A stretch of 64,000 nt of DNA from Streptomyces sp. CB02980 (GCF_014451325.2 NZ_JACSCH020000005.1:52613-116612), one strand, 5' to 3'; counted from the stretch's first letter, positions 10,736 through 23,127 are shown. Made by a program: numbers and translations. Notes: generated from the sequence alone by a model not told the origin.

Positions 10736-12640
10736 TCAGTTCCCCGCGTTGAACTTGTCGACGAGCTTCTGGTGCTCGGCGAGCGTCTTGGCGAATTCGG
10801 TCTTGCTCATGCCGTCGGTGGCGACGAAGTAGATCCAGCCGTCCTTCGTCGGGTCGAGCATGGCGGCGAGGGCGTCGTTGCCCGGGTTGCTGATCGGACC
10901 GGGCGGCAGTCCCTTGTGCTTGTAGGTGTTGTACGGGTCGGTGTTGCTGTTCGCCTCCTTCTCGGAGATCTTGATCTCCGACTGACCCTTCAGGTAGTTG
11001 AGGGTCGAGTCGAACTGCAACAGCTGGAACGTCTCGCGGTTGTCCGGCTCCAGGCGGTTGTAGATGACCTCGGCCATCTTCCGGAAGTCGTCGTGCGTCT
11101 TGCCCTCCGCCTGGACCAGGCTGGCCACCGTGAGGAGTTCCCACGGCCCCTTGACGCCGAGCCCCTTCGCCTTCGCGTCGAGCTCGAGCTTCGTGTACTC
11201 CTGGTTGGCGCGCGAGACCATCTTGCGGAGCGCGTCCTCCGGCTTGGTGCCCTTCGCGACCGGGTAGCTCGCCGGGAAGAGGAATCCTTCCAGCGGGTCC
11301 TTGATGTCGGGGTGCTTCTTGGCCCAGTCCGGCAGGCCCAGGCTGTCCGCCTTCGCGAGCGCGACTCCCTTGGTGGTGCCCGGCTTGAGGTCGAGGCGCT
11401 TGTCGAGCTGGTCGTACACCCAGGCGTTCCGCTTGCCCTCGGGGATGACGAGGTTCGCCTGGCTGGCCGGGTCGAGCATCATCTTCACCGCGCTCTCGGC
11501 GGACATCTCCTTCTTCAGCGTGTACACACCCGCCTGGATGGAGAGGCCCTTGGGGTTGCGCCCCTGCGCGGAGACGAAGGCGTCGACGCTCTTGACGACG
11601 CCCGCCTTCTTCAGGAGGTTGCCGATGTCGTAGCCCAACGCGCCCTTGGGGATCTCGACCTGGACCTCGCCCGAGCCCGCGCCCGCGTAGTCCTCCGCCG
11701 CACCGAACTGGCCCTGCCAGAACTGGTAGCCGAAGTAGCCGACGCCACCGACGCCGCCCGCGAGGACGAGCGCGACGACCAGGCAGGCCACGCCGTTCTT
11801 GCCCTTGCGCTTGTTCGCCTTGCTCCGGCGTTCGCGGTCGCCGCCGCGGGAGCCCCGGCCGCGGCCCGGCTCCTCGTCGTACTCGTCGTCGTCCGGGTCT
11901 TCCTCGCCGGTGAAGAAGGGGTGCTTCTCCTCCTCCGGCTCCGGGCGGGCCTCTTCCTCCGGCGCCCAGTCGATCACCGGCTCCGGCGGGTTCTGCCGGC
12001 GGCCGGGAGGCTGGGGCGGGGGGTACGCCTCGGGCGTGCCGTACAGGTCGGGGTTCTGGCCGCCGTACGGATCGGCCGGAGTCCCGCCGTACGGCATCGC
12101 CGCCTGGCCCGTCTCCCAGTTGCCGTCGTACTGCTGTCCGAGGTGCCCGGGCGTGTCGTACCCGCCCTGGCCCTGGTACCCCGCCGCCCCGTACTGCTGC
12201 TGATGGTGCTGGTTCTGCTGCTGCTGGTGCTGGTTCTGCTGGTTCTGCTGGTTCTGCTGGTGCTGCTGGTGCTGCTGGTGCTGCTGCTGTTCGTACGCCT
12301 GCTGGTACTGCTGCTGCGCCGCGTGCTGCTGCGCCTGCTGCTGGTACTGCGCCTGCGCCTGCGGATCGACGTACCCCTGCGGCTGCTGCTGGTACTGCTG
12401 CGCATGCTGCTGGTGCTGGTTCTGCTGGTACGGGTCGCCCTCGTACGCCTGCGGGACCTGACCGGTCTGGCCACCCTGCCCGTACGGGTCCTGGTAGCCG
12501 CCGTGAACGCCCTGCTCGTACTGGTTTGCCTGCTGCGGGTGCGGGTAGTGCTGCTGCTGGCCCTCCCACCCCTGGTCCCCGTACAGCGGGTCCCCGGGGT
12601 GCCACGGTTCGGAGCCGGGGCTCCGGCCATACTCAGTCAT
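10736..12640 (-). CDS. mltG: endolytic murein transglycosylase MltG with a Q-rich cytoplasmic tail
   Basis: MltG cuts nascent peptidoglycan strands and is thought to end glycan synthesis next to the division or elongation machinery. The 634-residue protein is nearly twice the length of the E. coli enzyme (about 340). Residues 1-270 form a cytoplasmic tail: Pro/Gly/Tyr at first, then a tract of about 120 residues made mostly of Gln, His and Asn, then an acidic Glu-rich stretch and a Lys/Arg-rich segment. One membrane helix follows (VACLVVALVLAGGVGGVGYF), then a LysM-like/YceG domain with the catalytic Glu in LVQAEGKTHDDFRKMAEVIYNRLE. I chose the ATG at 12640 (MTEYGRSPG); the upstream ATG at 12709 lacks support. 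Order alaS-ruvX-mltG-aroE is typical of Streptomyces. Confidence 0.93.
   Translation of the reverse strand: MTEYGRSPGSEPWHPGDPLYGDQGWEGQQQHYPHPQQANQYEQGVHGGYQDPYGQGGQTGQVPQAYEGDPYQQNQHQQHAQQYQQQPQGYVDPQAQAQYQQQAQQHAAQQQYQQAYEQQQHQQHQQHQQNQQNQQNQHQQQQNQHHQQQYGAAGYQGQGGYDTPGHLGQQYDGNWETGQAAMPYGGTPADPYGGQNPDLYGTPEAYPPPQPPGRRQNPPEPVIDWAPEEEARPEPEEEKHPFFTGEEDPDDDEYDEEPGRGRGSRGGDRERRSKANKRKGKNGVACLVVALVLAGGVGGVGYFGYQFWQGQFGAAEDYAGAGSGEVQVEIPKGALGYDIGNLLKKAGVVKSVDAFVSAQGRNPKGLSIQAGVYTLKKEMSAESAVKMMLDPASQANLVIPEGKRNAWVYDQLDKRLDLKPGTTKGVALAKADSLGLPDWAKKHPDIKDPLEGFLFPASYPVAKGTKPEDALRKMVSRANQEYTKLELDAKAKGLGVKGPWELLTVASLVQAEGKTHDDFRKMAEVIYNRLEPDNRETFQLLQFDSTLNYLKGQSEIKISEKEANSNTDPYNTYKHKGLPPGPISNPGNDALAAMLDPTKDGWIYFVATDGMSKTEFAKTLAEHQKLVDKFNAGN
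12170..12560. repeat. CTG/TTG-rich trinucleotide tract coding for the Q/N/H-rich region of mltG
   Basis: On the plus strand the region is built largely of CTG with GTG, TTC and TAC interruptions, which on the coding strand are CAG (Gln), CAC (His), AAC-type and Tyr codons. The densest part is 12182-12310. Such triplet tracts are prone to slippage. Confidence 0.85.
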
Positions 12641-12742
12641 CGATCCCCAAAACAGCCGCGAGGCTTCCGGACGATCCGCCTCTACGTAGTGCGGCAGCTG
12701 TTCGAACACCGCCGCATCGCGCGGAACGTTACCGTATCGCGA

Positions 12743-13213
12743 TCAGATGACCACTTCGACGCCCTCGCCGGGCGGATTACCTGATACCCGTTCGGACTCA
12801 AGAGCGTTCTGAAGGATGATCACAGCGGCGGCCTGATCGATGACGGACCGCCCCTTCTTGGCCTTCACACCGGAGGCCCGCAGGCCCTGGGTCGCGGTGA
12901 CCGTGGTCATCCGCTCGTCGACCAGCCGGACCGGCACCGGAGCGATGCCCTTGGCCATCTCCCCGGCGAAGGCACGGACCTTGGTCGCGGCCGGACCCTC
13001 CCGCCCGCTGAGCGAGCGGGGCAGGCCCACGATGACCTCGATCGGCTCGTACTCCTCGACGATCTGGCGGAGCCGCCGGTGGGCGGCCGGGACGTCACGT
13101 CCCGGCACGGTCTCCACCGGCGTGGCGAGGACCCCGTCGGGGTCGCACGAGGCGACCCCGATCCGGGCGTCCCCGACATCGACCGCGATACGGCGGCCGC
13201 GACGCATCGTCAC
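12743..13213 (-). CDS. ruvX: RuvX/YqgF family RNase H-fold nuclease
   Basis: YqgF proteins have an RNase H fold related to RuvC; they are linked to 16S rRNA 5'-end maturation or Holliday-junction cleavage. The 156-residue protein begins [18 protein letters not shown], holding the first catalytic Asp, has [17 protein letters not shown] in the middle, and DERMTTVTA with later [14 protein letters not shown] holding the other acidic residues. Start GTG at 13213 overlaps the alaS stop (GTGA); an ATG two codons later is an alternative. Neighbours alaS upstream and mltG downstream are the usual ones. Confidence 0.93.
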   Translation of the reverse strand: MTMRRGRRIAVDVGDARIGVASCDPDGVLATPVETVPGRDVPAAHRRLRQIVEEYEPIEVIVGLPRSLSGREGPAATKVRAFAGEMAKGIAPVPVRLVDERMTTVTATQGLRASGVKAKKGRSVIDQAAAVIILQNALESERVSGNPPGEGVEVVI

Positions 13214-15879
13214 GCCGTCTCCACCACGAGACGCTCGACCGCGGCGATGGCCTCGCCGACGGCCTGCGGGTTCGTACCGCCGCCCTGGGCGACGTCCGGC
13301 TTGCCGCCGCCACCGCCACCGAGGGTCTTGGCGGCCGTGCGGACCAGCTCGCCGGCCTTGAGACCACGCTCACGGGCGGCCTCGTTGGTGGCGATGACCG
13401 TGAGCGGCTTGCCGTTGGCCGTGGTGAACAGGGCGACGACGGCCGGGCGGTCGGACGGGATGCGGCCACGGACGTCGAGGACCAGCTTGCGCAGGTCGTC
13501 GGCGCCGGTGCCGTCCTGGACCTGGCCGGTGACGAGGGCGAGGCCGCGGATGTCCTGGGCGGAGTCGACGAGACCGGCGGCGGCCTGGAGGACCTTCTCC
13601 GCGCGGAACTTCTCGATCTCCTTCTCGGCGTCCTTCAGCTTGCCGAGCATGGCGGAGATCTTCTCGGGGAGCTCCTCCGGACGGCCCTTGACCAGCTCCT
13701 GGAGCTGGGCGACGACCGTGTGCTCGCGGGCGAGGAAGTTGTACGCGTCGACACCCACGAGGGCCTCGATACGGCGCACACCGGAGCCGATGGACGACTC
13801 GCCGAGCAGCTTCACCAGGCCCAGCTGGGCGGTGTTGCCGACGTGCGTGCCGCCGCACAGCTCCTTGGAGAAGTCGCCGATGGTGACGACGCGGACCTGC
13901 TCGCCGTACTTCTCGCCGAACTCGGCGATGGCGCCCTGGCGCTTGGCCTCGTTGATCGGCATGACCTCGGCGTGGACCTCCAGCTCGCGCGAGAGGACCT
14001 CGTTGATCTTCTGCTCGACGTCGGTGAGGACCGCGCCGGGGACGGCGTTCGGCGAACCGAAGTCGAAGCGGAAGCGGCCGGGCTGGTTCTCGGAACCGGC
14101 CTGGGCGGCCGTCGGGCCGAGGGCGTCGCGCAGCGCCTGGTGGGTCAGGTGGGTGGCCGAGTGGGCGCGGGCGATGGCCCGGCGGCGGCGCACGTCGATG
14201 GTGGCGTAGGCGGTGGCGCCCACGGTCACCTCGCCGACCTGCACGGAACCCTTGTGCACGGAGACACCGGGAACGGGCTGCTGGACGTCACGGATCTCGA
14301 TGACGGCGCCGCTGTGCAGCCTGATCCGGCCCTGGTCGGCGATCTGGCCGCCGCCCTCGGCGTAGAACGGGGTGCGGTCGAGGACGACCTCGACCTCGTC
14401 GCCCTCGGAGGCGGCCGGCGAGGAGACACCGTTGACGAGGAGACCGACGACCGTGCTCTCGCCCTCGGTGTTGGTGTAGCCGGTGAACTCGGTGGCGCCG
14501 TTGCTGTCGGCGATCTCCCGGTACGAGGTCATGTCGGCGTGGCCGGTCTTCTTCGCCTTGGCGTCGGCCTTGGCGCGGTCCCGCTGCTCCTTCATCAGGC
14601 GGCGGAAGCCGTCCTCGTCCACGGAGAGGCCCTGCTCGGAGGCCATCTCCAGGGTGAGGTCGATCGGGAAGCCCCAGGTGTCGTGGAGCAGGAACGCCTT
14701 GTCGCCGGAGAGGATCGTGCCGCCGGCGGCCTTGGTCTCGGTGACGGCGGTGTCGAGGATGTTGGTGCCGCCCTTGAGGGCCTTGAGGAAGGCGGCCTCT
14801 TCGGCGAGGGCGACGGTCTCGATGCGCTTGCGGTCGGTGACCAGCTCCGGGTACTGCTCGCCCATCGTGTTGATCACGGTGTCGACGAGCTCCTGGACGA
14901 CCGGACCGGTGGCGCCGAGCAGGCGCATGTTGCGGACGGCGCGCCGCATGATGCGGCGCAGCACGTAGCCGCGGCCCTCGTTGCCGGGGGTGACGCCGTC
15001 GCCGATGAGCATGACGGACGTACGCATGTGGTCGGCGACCACGCGCAGCGAGACGTCGCTGTCGTGGGCCTTGCCGTAGGCGACGCCGGTGAGCTCGGTG
15101 GCCTTGTCGATGACGACCTGGAGGGTGTCCGTCTCGTACATGTTCTGGACGCCCTGGAGGATCATCGCCAGGCGCTCGAGACCGAGGCCCGTGTCGATGT
15201 TCTTCGACGGCAGCTCGCCGAGGATCGGGAAGTCGTCCTTCCCGGTGCCCTCGCCGCGCTCGTACTGCATGAAGACCAGGTTCCAGATCTCCACGTACCG
15301 CTCGTCGTTGACGGCCGGGCCGCCCTCGACGCCGAACTCGGGGCCGCGGTCGTAGTTGATCTCGGAGCACGGGCCGCAGGGGCCGGGGACGCCCATCGAC
15401 CAGTAGTTGTCCTTCTTGCCGAGGCGCTGGATGCGCTCGGCGGGGACGCCGACGACGTCGCGCCAGATCTGCTCGGCCTCGTCGTCCTCCTGGTAGACGG
15501 TGATCCAGAGCTTCTCCGGCTCAAGCCCGTAGCCGCCGTGCTCCACCGGGGTGGTCAGCAGCTCCCAGGCGAGCTTGATGGCGCCTTCCTTGAAGTAGTC
15601 GCCGAAGGAGAAGTTGCCGCACATCTGGAAGAACGTGCCGTGGCGGGTCGTCTTGCCGACCTCTTCGATGTCCGGCGTACGCACGCACTTCTGCACGCTG
15701 GACGCGCGCGTGAAGGGCGGCTTGACCTCGCCCAGGAAGTAGGGCTTGAAGGGCACCATGCCGGCGGGGACGAGCAGCAGAGTCGGGTCGTCCGCGATGA
15801 GCGACGCCGAAGGGACGACGGTGTGGCCGCGCTCCTCGAAGAAGCTCAGCCAGCGGCGGCGGATTTCAGCCGACTCCAT
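13210..15879 (-). CDS. alaS: alanyl-tRNA synthetase
   Basis: AlaRS charges tRNA-Ala and edits Ser and Gly mischarging. The 889-residue protein has the class II catalytic domain at the N-terminus ([39 protein letters not shown]), the tRNA-recognition middle, an editing domain with HSATHLTH and the Cys-His pair in ELCGGTHV, and a C-terminal C-Ala domain with the glycine-rich [15 protein letters not shown]. Its start ATG overlaps the stop of the upstream small gene by one base (TGATG), and its stop overlaps ruvX. It is the central gene of a leftward operon running from 16679 to aroE. Confidence 0.98.
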   Translation of the reverse strand: MESAEIRRRWLSFFEERGHTVVPSASLIADDPTLLLVPAGMVPFKPYFLGEVKPPFTRASSVQKCVRTPDIEEVGKTTRHGTFFQMCGNFSFGDYFKEGAIKLAWELLTTPVEHGGYGLEPEKLWITVYQEDDEAEQIWRDVVGVPAERIQRLGKKDNYWSMGVPGPCGPCSEINYDRGPEFGVEGGPAVNDERYVEIWNLVFMQYERGEGTGKDDFPILGELPSKNIDTGLGLERLAMILQGVQNMYETDTLQVVIDKATELTGVAYGKAHDSDVSLRVVADHMRTSVMLIGDGVTPGNEGRGYVLRRIMRRAVRNMRLLGATGPVVQELVDTVINTMGEQYPELVTDRKRIETVALAEEAAFLKALKGGTNILDTAVTETKAAGGTILSGDKAFLLHDTWGFPIDLTLEMASEQGLSVDEDGFRRLMKEQRDRAKADAKAKKTGHADMTSYREIADSNGATEFTGYTNTEGESTVVGLLVNGVSSPAASEGDEVEVVLDRTPFYAEGGGQIADQGRIRLHSGAVIEIRDVQQPVPGVSVHKGSVQVGEVTVGATAYATIDVRRRRAIARAHSATHLTHQALRDALGPTAAQAGSENQPGRFRFDFGSPNAVPGAVLTDVEQKINEVLSRELEVHAEVMPINEAKRQGAIAEFGEKYGEQVRVVTIGDFSKELCGGTHVGNTAQLGLVKLLGESSIGSGVRRIEALVGVDAYNFLAREHTVVAQLQELVKGRPEELPEKISAMLGKLKDAEKEIEKFRAEKVLQAAAGLVDSAQDIRGLALVTGQVQDGTGADDLRKLVLDVRGRIPSDRPAVVALFTTANGKPLTVIATNEAARERGLKAGELVRTAAKTLGGGGGGKPDVAQGGGTNPQAVGEAIAAVERLVVETA

Positions 15880-16235
15880 CAGTGGTCCTCATTCCGGTTG
15901 TACGAGATCGTGGGAATTGAATGCGTGGTCGAGTACGGGGTGGAGCCGAGCGCGCCCCGGCGGCGCGGCTCCGGAAGCTCCCGGGCCTGAGCCGGGCCCG
16001 GCTCGCCGGGTGCGTCGAGGCCGAGCGCCTCCTCCAGTTCGGCCTCCCGCTGGACCATGCCCGCCCTCACGTCGAGGGCGAAGTCCTTGAGGCGGTGGCC
16101 GGTCTCGATCGCCTTGTTCGCCGCCTGGGCCGCGAGGCTCTCGGGGGTCAGCTGCTTCAGCTTCCGGTTGACCTTGGTGGTGGCCCACACGCCGGCGGCT
16201 GCGCCGGCCGTGAACCAGAACGTGCGGCGGAACAT
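15879..16235 (-). CDS. small membrane-associated protein, DUF6167-like
   Basis: The 118-residue protein starts with [22 protein letters not shown], one probable membrane helix, followed by an amphipathic charged region ([18 protein letters not shown]) and a Pro/Arg-rich tail ending in Thr/Ser. It looks like the conserved actinobacterial protein that lies between a DUF948 protein and alaS. Its stop codon overlaps the alaS start (TGATG), so it is co-translated with alaS. No catalytic motif is visible and I cannot assign a function. Confidence 0.75.
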   Translation of the reverse strand: MFRRTFWFTAGAAAGVWATTKVNRKLKQLTPESLAAQAANKAIETGHRLKDFALDVRAGMVQREAELEEALGLDAPGEPGPAQARELPEPRRRGALGSTPYSTTHSIPTISYNRNEDH

Positions 16236-16241
16236 CGCGGC

Positions 16242-16679
16242 TCAGCCCTTCTGCTTCCGGCGTCGCGAGGACGGCACGGTACGGCCGACGATCACAGTAC
16301 GTCGCGAGGAGGCCCGCGGCACGTCCGCGTCGTCCCCGCCACGGCCGAGCGCCTTGCGCACCCCGTAGCCGAAGGCCGCGACCTTGACGAGCGGGCCGCC
16401 GAAGGTGGAGGCGACGGTGGAGGAGAGCGCGGAGGCGTTGGACGTGACCTCCTGGACGTCCGAGGCGATGGCGTCGACCCGGTCGAGCTGGGTCTGTGCC
16501 GAGCGGACGGTCGCGGAGGCGTCGGCCAGCAGGGGAACGGCCTGCTCGGTCACGTCCGCCACCATCTTGGTGGTCGCCCTGAGCGTCTGCGCCAGCCTCA
16601 CCAGAACCACGGCGAGGAAGGAGACCAGGATCGCCCAGAACACGGCCACCAGGATCCCGGCAACCTCTCCACCGGTCAC
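16242..16679 (-). CDS. DUF948-type membrane protein
   Basis: The 145-residue protein has one N-terminal membrane helix (VAGILVAVFWAILVSFLAVVLV) followed by a long heptad-rich stretch with VADVTEQAVPLLADASATV and QEVTSNASALSSTVAS, typical of DUF948 proteins, which resemble the signalling helices of chemoreceptors. The C-terminus is basic. Start is GTG at 16679; a second GTG three codons in is possible and no strong ribosome-binding site decides between them. It is the first gene of the alaS operon (6 nt before the next gene). Function unknown; a scaffold role at the membrane is inference. Confidence 0.75.
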   Translation of the reverse strand: MTGGEVAGILVAVFWAILVSFLAVVLVRLAQTLRATTKMVADVTEQAVPLLADASATVRSAQTQLDRVDAIASDVQEVTSNASALSSTVASTFGGPLVKVAAFGYGVRKALGRGGDDADVPRASSRRTVIVGRTVPSSRRRKQKG

Positions 16680-16837
16680 TCTGCACCGCTCTCTGCTGTC
16701 GTTGGGCCCTTGCGAAAAGTCGTCCCCCGACCCTATCGCGCCCGGGCTGTCGCCCCGTACCGCATTACCGCCTGTGGGACGGGAGTTACGGGAACCGATT
16801 GTACGGAGCGCGCGGGGGTGAGTACGCTCCGTGTCCC

Positions 16838-19162
<2,325 letters not shown>

Positions 19163-19185
19163 ACACCGCGGGGGTGGTACTACTT

Positions 19186-19205
19186 CCCCCGGCTTGCGCC
19201 GGGGG
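19186..19205. terminator. terminator between the ATPase gene and rpsD
   Basis: CCCCCGGC and GCCGGGGG pair around a TTGC loop, in the 49-nt gap between the convergent ATPase gene and rpsD. It may serve both. Confidence 0.7.
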
Positions 19206-19211
19206 CCCGAA

Positions 19212-19826
19212 TCAGCGGGCGTAGTACTCGACGACCAGCTGCTCGTCGCAGATGACCGGGATTTCCTTGCGGTTCGGGTCGCGGTCGAGGCGGAAGGCCA
19301 GGGCCTTCAGGTTGACCTGCAGGTAGCGCGGGGTCTCACCGTCGGCGGCGAAGCCACCCTCACGGGCGACCTCGAACAGCGGCTTGGTGCGGCTGCGCTC
19401 GCGGACCATCACGACGTCGTCGGGACGGACGCGGAACGACGGCTTGTCGACCTTGCCACCGTTGACCTGGATGTGGCCGTGGACGACCATCTGGCGGGCC
19501 TGGTAGATGGTGCGGGCGATGCCCGAACGCAGGACCAGGGCGTCGAGGCGACGCTCGAGCTCGACGACCAGCGCCTCGCCCGTCTTGCCTTCGGCCTTCT
19601 TGGCGCGGTCGTAGGCGCGCGCCATCTGGCGCTCGCTGATGTCGTACTGGGCGCGCAGACGCTGCTTCTCGAGCAGACGGACCTTGTAGTCCGAGTTCTG
19701 CTTGCGGCCACGGCCGTGCTCGCCCGGCGGGTAGGGGCGGGCCTCGAAGTACTTGACAGCCTTCGGGGTCAGCGCGATGCCGAGGGCACGCGACTTCTTG
19801 ACCTTGGGACGGGACTGGTTCGGCAT
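19212..19826 (-). CDS. rpsD: 30S ribosomal protein S4
   Basis: S4 binds the 5' domain of 16S rRNA first in 30S assembly and shapes the mRNA entry. The 204-residue protein has the S4 N-terminal domain ([41 protein letters not shown]) and the S4 RNA-binding fold ([28 protein letters not shown]). The N-terminus lacks the Cys-X2-Cys zinc site found in some bacterial S4 proteins, so this is the zinc-free form. It is not in an rpsM-rpsK-rpoA operon but stands alone, as in other Streptomyces. GAGAGG precedes the ATG. Confidence 0.98.
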   Translation of the reverse strand: MPNQSRPKVKKSRALGIALTPKAVKYFEARPYPPGEHGRGRKQNSDYKVRLLEKQRLRAQYDISERQMARAYDRAKKAEGKTGEALVVELERRLDALVLRSGIARTIYQARQMVVHGHIQVNGGKVDKPSFRVRPDDVVMVRERSRTKPLFEVAREGGFAADGETPRYLQVNLKALAFRLDRDPNRKEIPVICDEQLVVEYYAR

Positions 19827-20182
19827 GAACCAACCTCTCTACTGGTACGAAACGGCTTCACCAGGGTTAGGGGAGGTCGCATCCGCAGCCGGGAAACCCA
19901 ACGGGTCCGTACAGGACGGACCGTGCCGGGCAGCCGCTCCCAGGTCTGGGCACATACGTGCAGCACGCGAACGACCCACCGCCGCTCCCGGAATCCCGGG
20001 TGGTGGTGGGTGGCACGCGACACCTTCGAAGGTGCGCGACGCTCCTGGAAACCCCGCCCGAGGGCCGGGTCTCCGGCTGACTGTCCCGTTCTGGTGGTGC
20101 CGACCGGAGCCGGGCACGGGACGCAGCAATCCCGACCAGTGTACCGGCTCCGCGGGACTCCCTCGCACGCGGTCCTGCGGCC
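19827..20182. other. 356-nt intergenic region upstream of rpsD
   Basis: This gap must hold the rpsD promoter and leader and the end of the nuclease gene transcript. I found no convincing -35/-10 pair. The clearest structure is a perfect 14-bp palindrome, CACCTTCGAAGGTG, at 20021-20034. No open frame here looks coding. Confidence 0.6.
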
Positions 20183-20872
20183 TCAGCCGCAGGTGTCCAG
20201 GAGCTCCTGGACGGCCTCCTTCTCCGGCGGGGAGACCGTGAGTCCGTACTTCGCCTTGATCCCGGTCCAGCGCCGGCCGTACGCGCACCAGTACGCGCTC
20301 CTCGGCGGCCGCCACTTGTCCGGGGTCCTGCTGCTCTTGTCGTGGTTCGTCCGCTTGTCGGTGGCGAGCAGCACGTCCAGGTCGTTGGCGAACGTCAGCC
20401 GCCGCTCGGGCGTCCACGCCCACGCGCCGGCTCGCCAGGCCGCGCCGAGCGCGACGACGTGGTCGGTCTGGATCTGCGAGGCCTTGCGGTACGAGTAGGG
20501 CAACTCCTTGCCCGTGTACGGGTCGTGCAGGACGCCGGACAGGACGACGCACGGGTTCCGGTCGCCGAGGCGGACGTCGTCGAGGTCCCGGTGCAGCACG
20601 TCGTCACGGGTGTCACAGCCGTTGCGCCCGCCGGGGGCGTCGGTCTCGTCGGACCAGCCGTTCCCGAACTTCGCGCGCTCGTACGTCCGCCAGTTCTCGC
20701 CCCAGGCGACCTTGAGGGCGGCGAGCTGCGTCCTCGCCCGGGCGGGGGTGGGTGGGAAGCCGGGGGTGACGAGGGGGACGGCGGAGGCCTTCGGCTCGGG
20801 CTCCGTGGTTTCGCCGGGTGCGCATGCGGCGGCGCTCAATGCCAGGACCAGCACGCCTGCTGTACGGATCAT
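20183..20872 (-). CDS. secreted HNH-family nuclease lipoprotein (DUF1524-like)
   Basis: The 229-residue protein begins with a lipoprotein signal, MIRTAGVLVLALSAAACAPG, with the lipobox Cys at residue 17, so it should be anchored outside the membrane. The mature part has the HNH pattern of GmrSD-C/DUF1524 proteins: QIQTDHVVALGAAWRAGA with the catalytic Asp-His, then FANDLDVLLATDKRTNHDKSSRTPDKW with the Asn and second metal site, and Cys residues (CDTRDD, NPC, WCAYG, DTCG) that may form disulfides. It probably degrades DNA outside the cell, for nutrient release or developmental DNA turnover; that role is inference. It lies between rarA and rpsD and seems monocistronic. Confidence 0.82.
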   Translation of the reverse strand: MIRTAGVLVLALSAAACAPGETTEPEPKASAVPLVTPGFPPTPARARTQLAALKVAWGENWRTYERAKFGNGWSDETDAPGGRNGCDTRDDVLHRDLDDVRLGDRNPCVVLSGVLHDPYTGKELPYSYRKASQIQTDHVVALGAAWRAGAWAWTPERRLTFANDLDVLLATDKRTNHDKSSRTPDKWRPPRSAYWCAYGRRWTGIKAKYGLTVSPPEKEAVQELLDTCG

Positions 20873-20919
20873 GGGGCGAGGCTAGGCGCGCGGGGTGCGG
20901 GTCCGGGCGGAGGGCGCGC

Positions 20920-22278
20920 CTACTCGACGCCCTTCAAGCGGGCCCTCACCCGCTCCACCACGTCCGCGTACCGCGCCTCCGCGCCGTAGCGCGTCGGTTC
21001 GTAGTACTGGCGGCCGTGGATCGTGTCCGGGGCGTACTGCTGGGCCGCGATGCCGCCCGGGACGTCATGGGGGTAGACGTAGCCCTGGGCGTGGCCGAGC
21101 TTGGCCGCGCCCTTGTAGTGGCCGTCGCGCAGATGCGGCGGGACCGATCCCGCGAGGCCGTTGCGTACGTCCGCCAGGGCGGCGCCGATCGCGGTGGTCG
21201 CCGCGTTCGACTTCGGGGCCAGGGCCAGGGCGATCGTCGCGTGGCTCAGGGTGAGCGCCGCCTCGGGGAAGCCGATCATCGCGACGGCCTGCGCGGCGGC
21301 GACGGCGATCGGCAGCGCGTTCGGATCGGCGAGGCCGATGTCCTCGCTCGCGGAGATCATGAGGCGCCGGGCGATGAACCGCGGGTCCTCCCCCGCCTCG
21401 ATCATCCGGGCCAGGTAGTGCAGGGCCGCGTCCACGTCCGAGCCGCGGATCGACTTGATGAGCGCGCTGGCCACGTCGTAGTGCTGGTCGCCGTCCCGGT
21501 CGTACTTCACGGCCGCGCGGTCGACGGTCTCCTCGACCGTCTCCAGAGTGATCTCCGGCTCGCCCTTGGCGATGGCCGCGCCCGCGGCCGCCTCCAGGGC
21601 GGTCAGGGCGCGCCGGGCGTCGCCGCCCGCGACACGGAGGAGGTGCGCCTCGGCGTCCTCCGGGAGGGTCACCGCCCCGCCGAGCCCGCGCTCGCCGGTG
21701 AGCGCCCGGGTCATCAGGCCGCGCAGGTCGTCGTCGGTCAGCGGCTCAAGGGTGAGGAGCAGGGAGCGGGAGAGCAGCGGGGAGATGATCGAGAAGTACG
21801 GGTTCTCGGTGGTGGCCGCGATGAGCGTCACCCAGCGGTTCTCGACGGCGGGCAGCAGCGAGTCCTGCTGGGCCTTGGAGAAGCGGTGGATCTCGTCGAG
21901 GAAGAGGACGGTCTCCTTGCCGTAGCCACCGACCGCGCGGCGGGCTCCGTCGATGACGGCGCGGACCTCCTTGACGCCCGCGGTGATCGCCGACAGCTCC
22001 ACGAACCGCTTGTTGGTCGCCTTGGAGACCACGTACGCCAGGGTCGTCTTCCCGATACCGGGCGGGCCCCAGAGGATCACGGACGAGGCGCCGGCGGGGC
22101 CGCCGTCGCCGTCGCCCACGAGTCGGCGCAGCGGCGATCCGGGCTTGAGCAGGTGCTTCTGCCCCACCACCTCGTCGAGGGTGCGCGGGCGCATCCGGAC
22201 GGCCAGCGGGCTGCTGGCGGGGTCCTTCTCCTGGCGGTCTTCGGCTGCTGCGGTAAAGAGGTCGGGCTCCACAGTCAT
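20920..22278 (-). CDS. rarA: replication-associated recombination protein A (MgsA/RarA AAA+ ATPase)
   Basis: RarA is an AAA+ clamp-loader-like ATPase acting at stalled replication forks. The 452-residue protein has [16 protein letters not shown], Walker [13 protein letters not shown], Walker [17 protein letters not shown], sensor [10 protein letters not shown], and the C-terminal [18 protein letters not shown] and [10 protein letters not shown] motifs ([14 protein letters not shown] here). The normal length and start (MTVEPDLFT) fit. It is leftward between a VKOR-family gene and the HNH lipoprotein gene, with about 57 nt and 47 nt gaps. Confidence 0.96.
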   Translation of the reverse strand: MTVEPDLFTAAAEDRQEKDPASSPLAVRMRPRTLDEVVGQKHLLKPGSPLRRLVGDGDGGPAGASSVILWGPPGIGKTTLAYVVSKATNKRFVELSAITAGVKEVRAVIDGARRAVGGYGKETVLFLDEIHRFSKAQQDSLLPAVENRWVTLIAATTENPYFSIISPLLSRSLLLTLEPLTDDDLRGLMTRALTGERGLGGAVTLPEDAEAHLLRVAGGDARRALTALEAAAGAAIAKGEPEITLETVEETVDRAAVKYDRDGDQHYDVASALIKSIRGSDVDAALHYLARMIEAGEDPRFIARRLMISASEDIGLADPNALPIAVAAAQAVAMIGFPEAALTLSHATIALALAPKSNAATTAIGAALADVRNGLAGSVPPHLRDGHYKGAAKLGHAQGYVYPHDVPGGIAAQQYAPDTIHGRQYYEPTRYGAEARYADVVERVRARLKGVE

Positions 22279-22335
22279 GAAGCCTAGGTCACGCCACCGA
22301 CAGGCCGTCTCCGTCGGCGGTCCGCCGGCGGACGG

Positions 22336-22962
22336 TCAGCTGGTCCAGAAGTCCCACCAGCGGGTCAGGATCAGCATGCCGATGATCCCGATGTGCAGGA
22401 CGGGGAGGATCCAGGTGAACTCGTCGAAGAAGGTCCTGAGGCCGCGGGGGGCGGGGATGACGCCGCTGCGGACGTTGTGCGAGGTCACGTACCAGAACAT
22501 GACGATGGTGGCGACCCAGGCCAGGCAGCACCACAGGCACAGCGAGTTGATCTCGTACAGCGACTGGTACATCAGCCAGGTGCAGAATCCGACGCCGAAG
22601 AGGGTGCCGGCGTTGAGGCCGAGCCAGTACCAGCGGCGGTAGCGGGCCCCGGCGAGCAGGGCGAGGCCGATCGCGATCACCATGGCGTAGGTGACGAGGC
22701 CGAGCATCGGGTTGGGGAAGCCGAAGACCGAGGCCTGCTCGCTCTTCATGATGTTGCCGCAGGAGACGATCGGGTTGAGGCTGCACCCGGGGACGAAGTT
22801 CGGGTCTTCGAGGAGCTTGAACTTGTCGATCGTGATGACCCAGGCGGCGAGCACCCCGGCCGCTCCGGTGATCACGAGCATCCAGGCGAAGGCCTTGCCC
22901 GCCCCGATCGTGCCGTCGTCGTGCCGGCCGGACGCGGCCTCGTCCACCGCTGCCTTCGTCAT
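22336..22962 (-). CDS. vitamin K epoxide reductase (VKOR) family membrane protein
   Basis: VKOR homologues in Actinobacteria reoxidise DsbA-like proteins using menaquinone. The 208-residue protein has about five membrane helices, a loop Cys pair (CSLNPIVSCG near residues 52-61) and the CXXC active site CLWC on the last loop-helix. Start ATG at 22962 (MTKAAVDEA); the frame is open farther upstream without homology. It lies upstream of rarA. A DsbA-family protein is also encoded in this window at 60049, but it lacks a signal peptide, so a direct partnership is unlikely. Confidence 0.9.
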   Translation of the reverse strand: MTKAAVDEAASGRHDDGTIGAGKAFAWMLVITGAAGVLAAWVITIDKFKLLEDPNFVPGCSLNPIVSCGNIMKSEQASVFGFPNPMLGLVTYAMVIAIGLALLAGARYRRWYWLGLNAGTLFGVGFCTWLMYQSLYEINSLCLWCCLAWVATIVMFWYVTSHNVRSGVIPAPRGLRTFFDEFTWILPVLHIGIIGMLILTRWWDFWTS

Positions 22963-23070
22963 GTCGCCTGTTCCCTCGCTCGCGAGCCTTGTGGGCACGG
23001 TCATTCTGCCGTACGGGGGAGCGCGCCCACCGTTCGCCGGAGATAAGTGAAGCGAACATAAGGGCGACGG

Positions 23071-23114
23071 GAAGGGGCCCGGACCCACGCGCGTGCGTGG
23101 GTCCGGGCCCCTTC
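23071..23114 (-). terminator. terminator of hisS
   Basis: A 20-bp stem (23071-23090 with 23095-23114) with a 4-nt loop begins 13 nt past the hisS stop. It is one of the strongest hairpins in the window. Confidence 0.9.
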
Positions 23115-23127
23115 TCCGGACAGTCCG

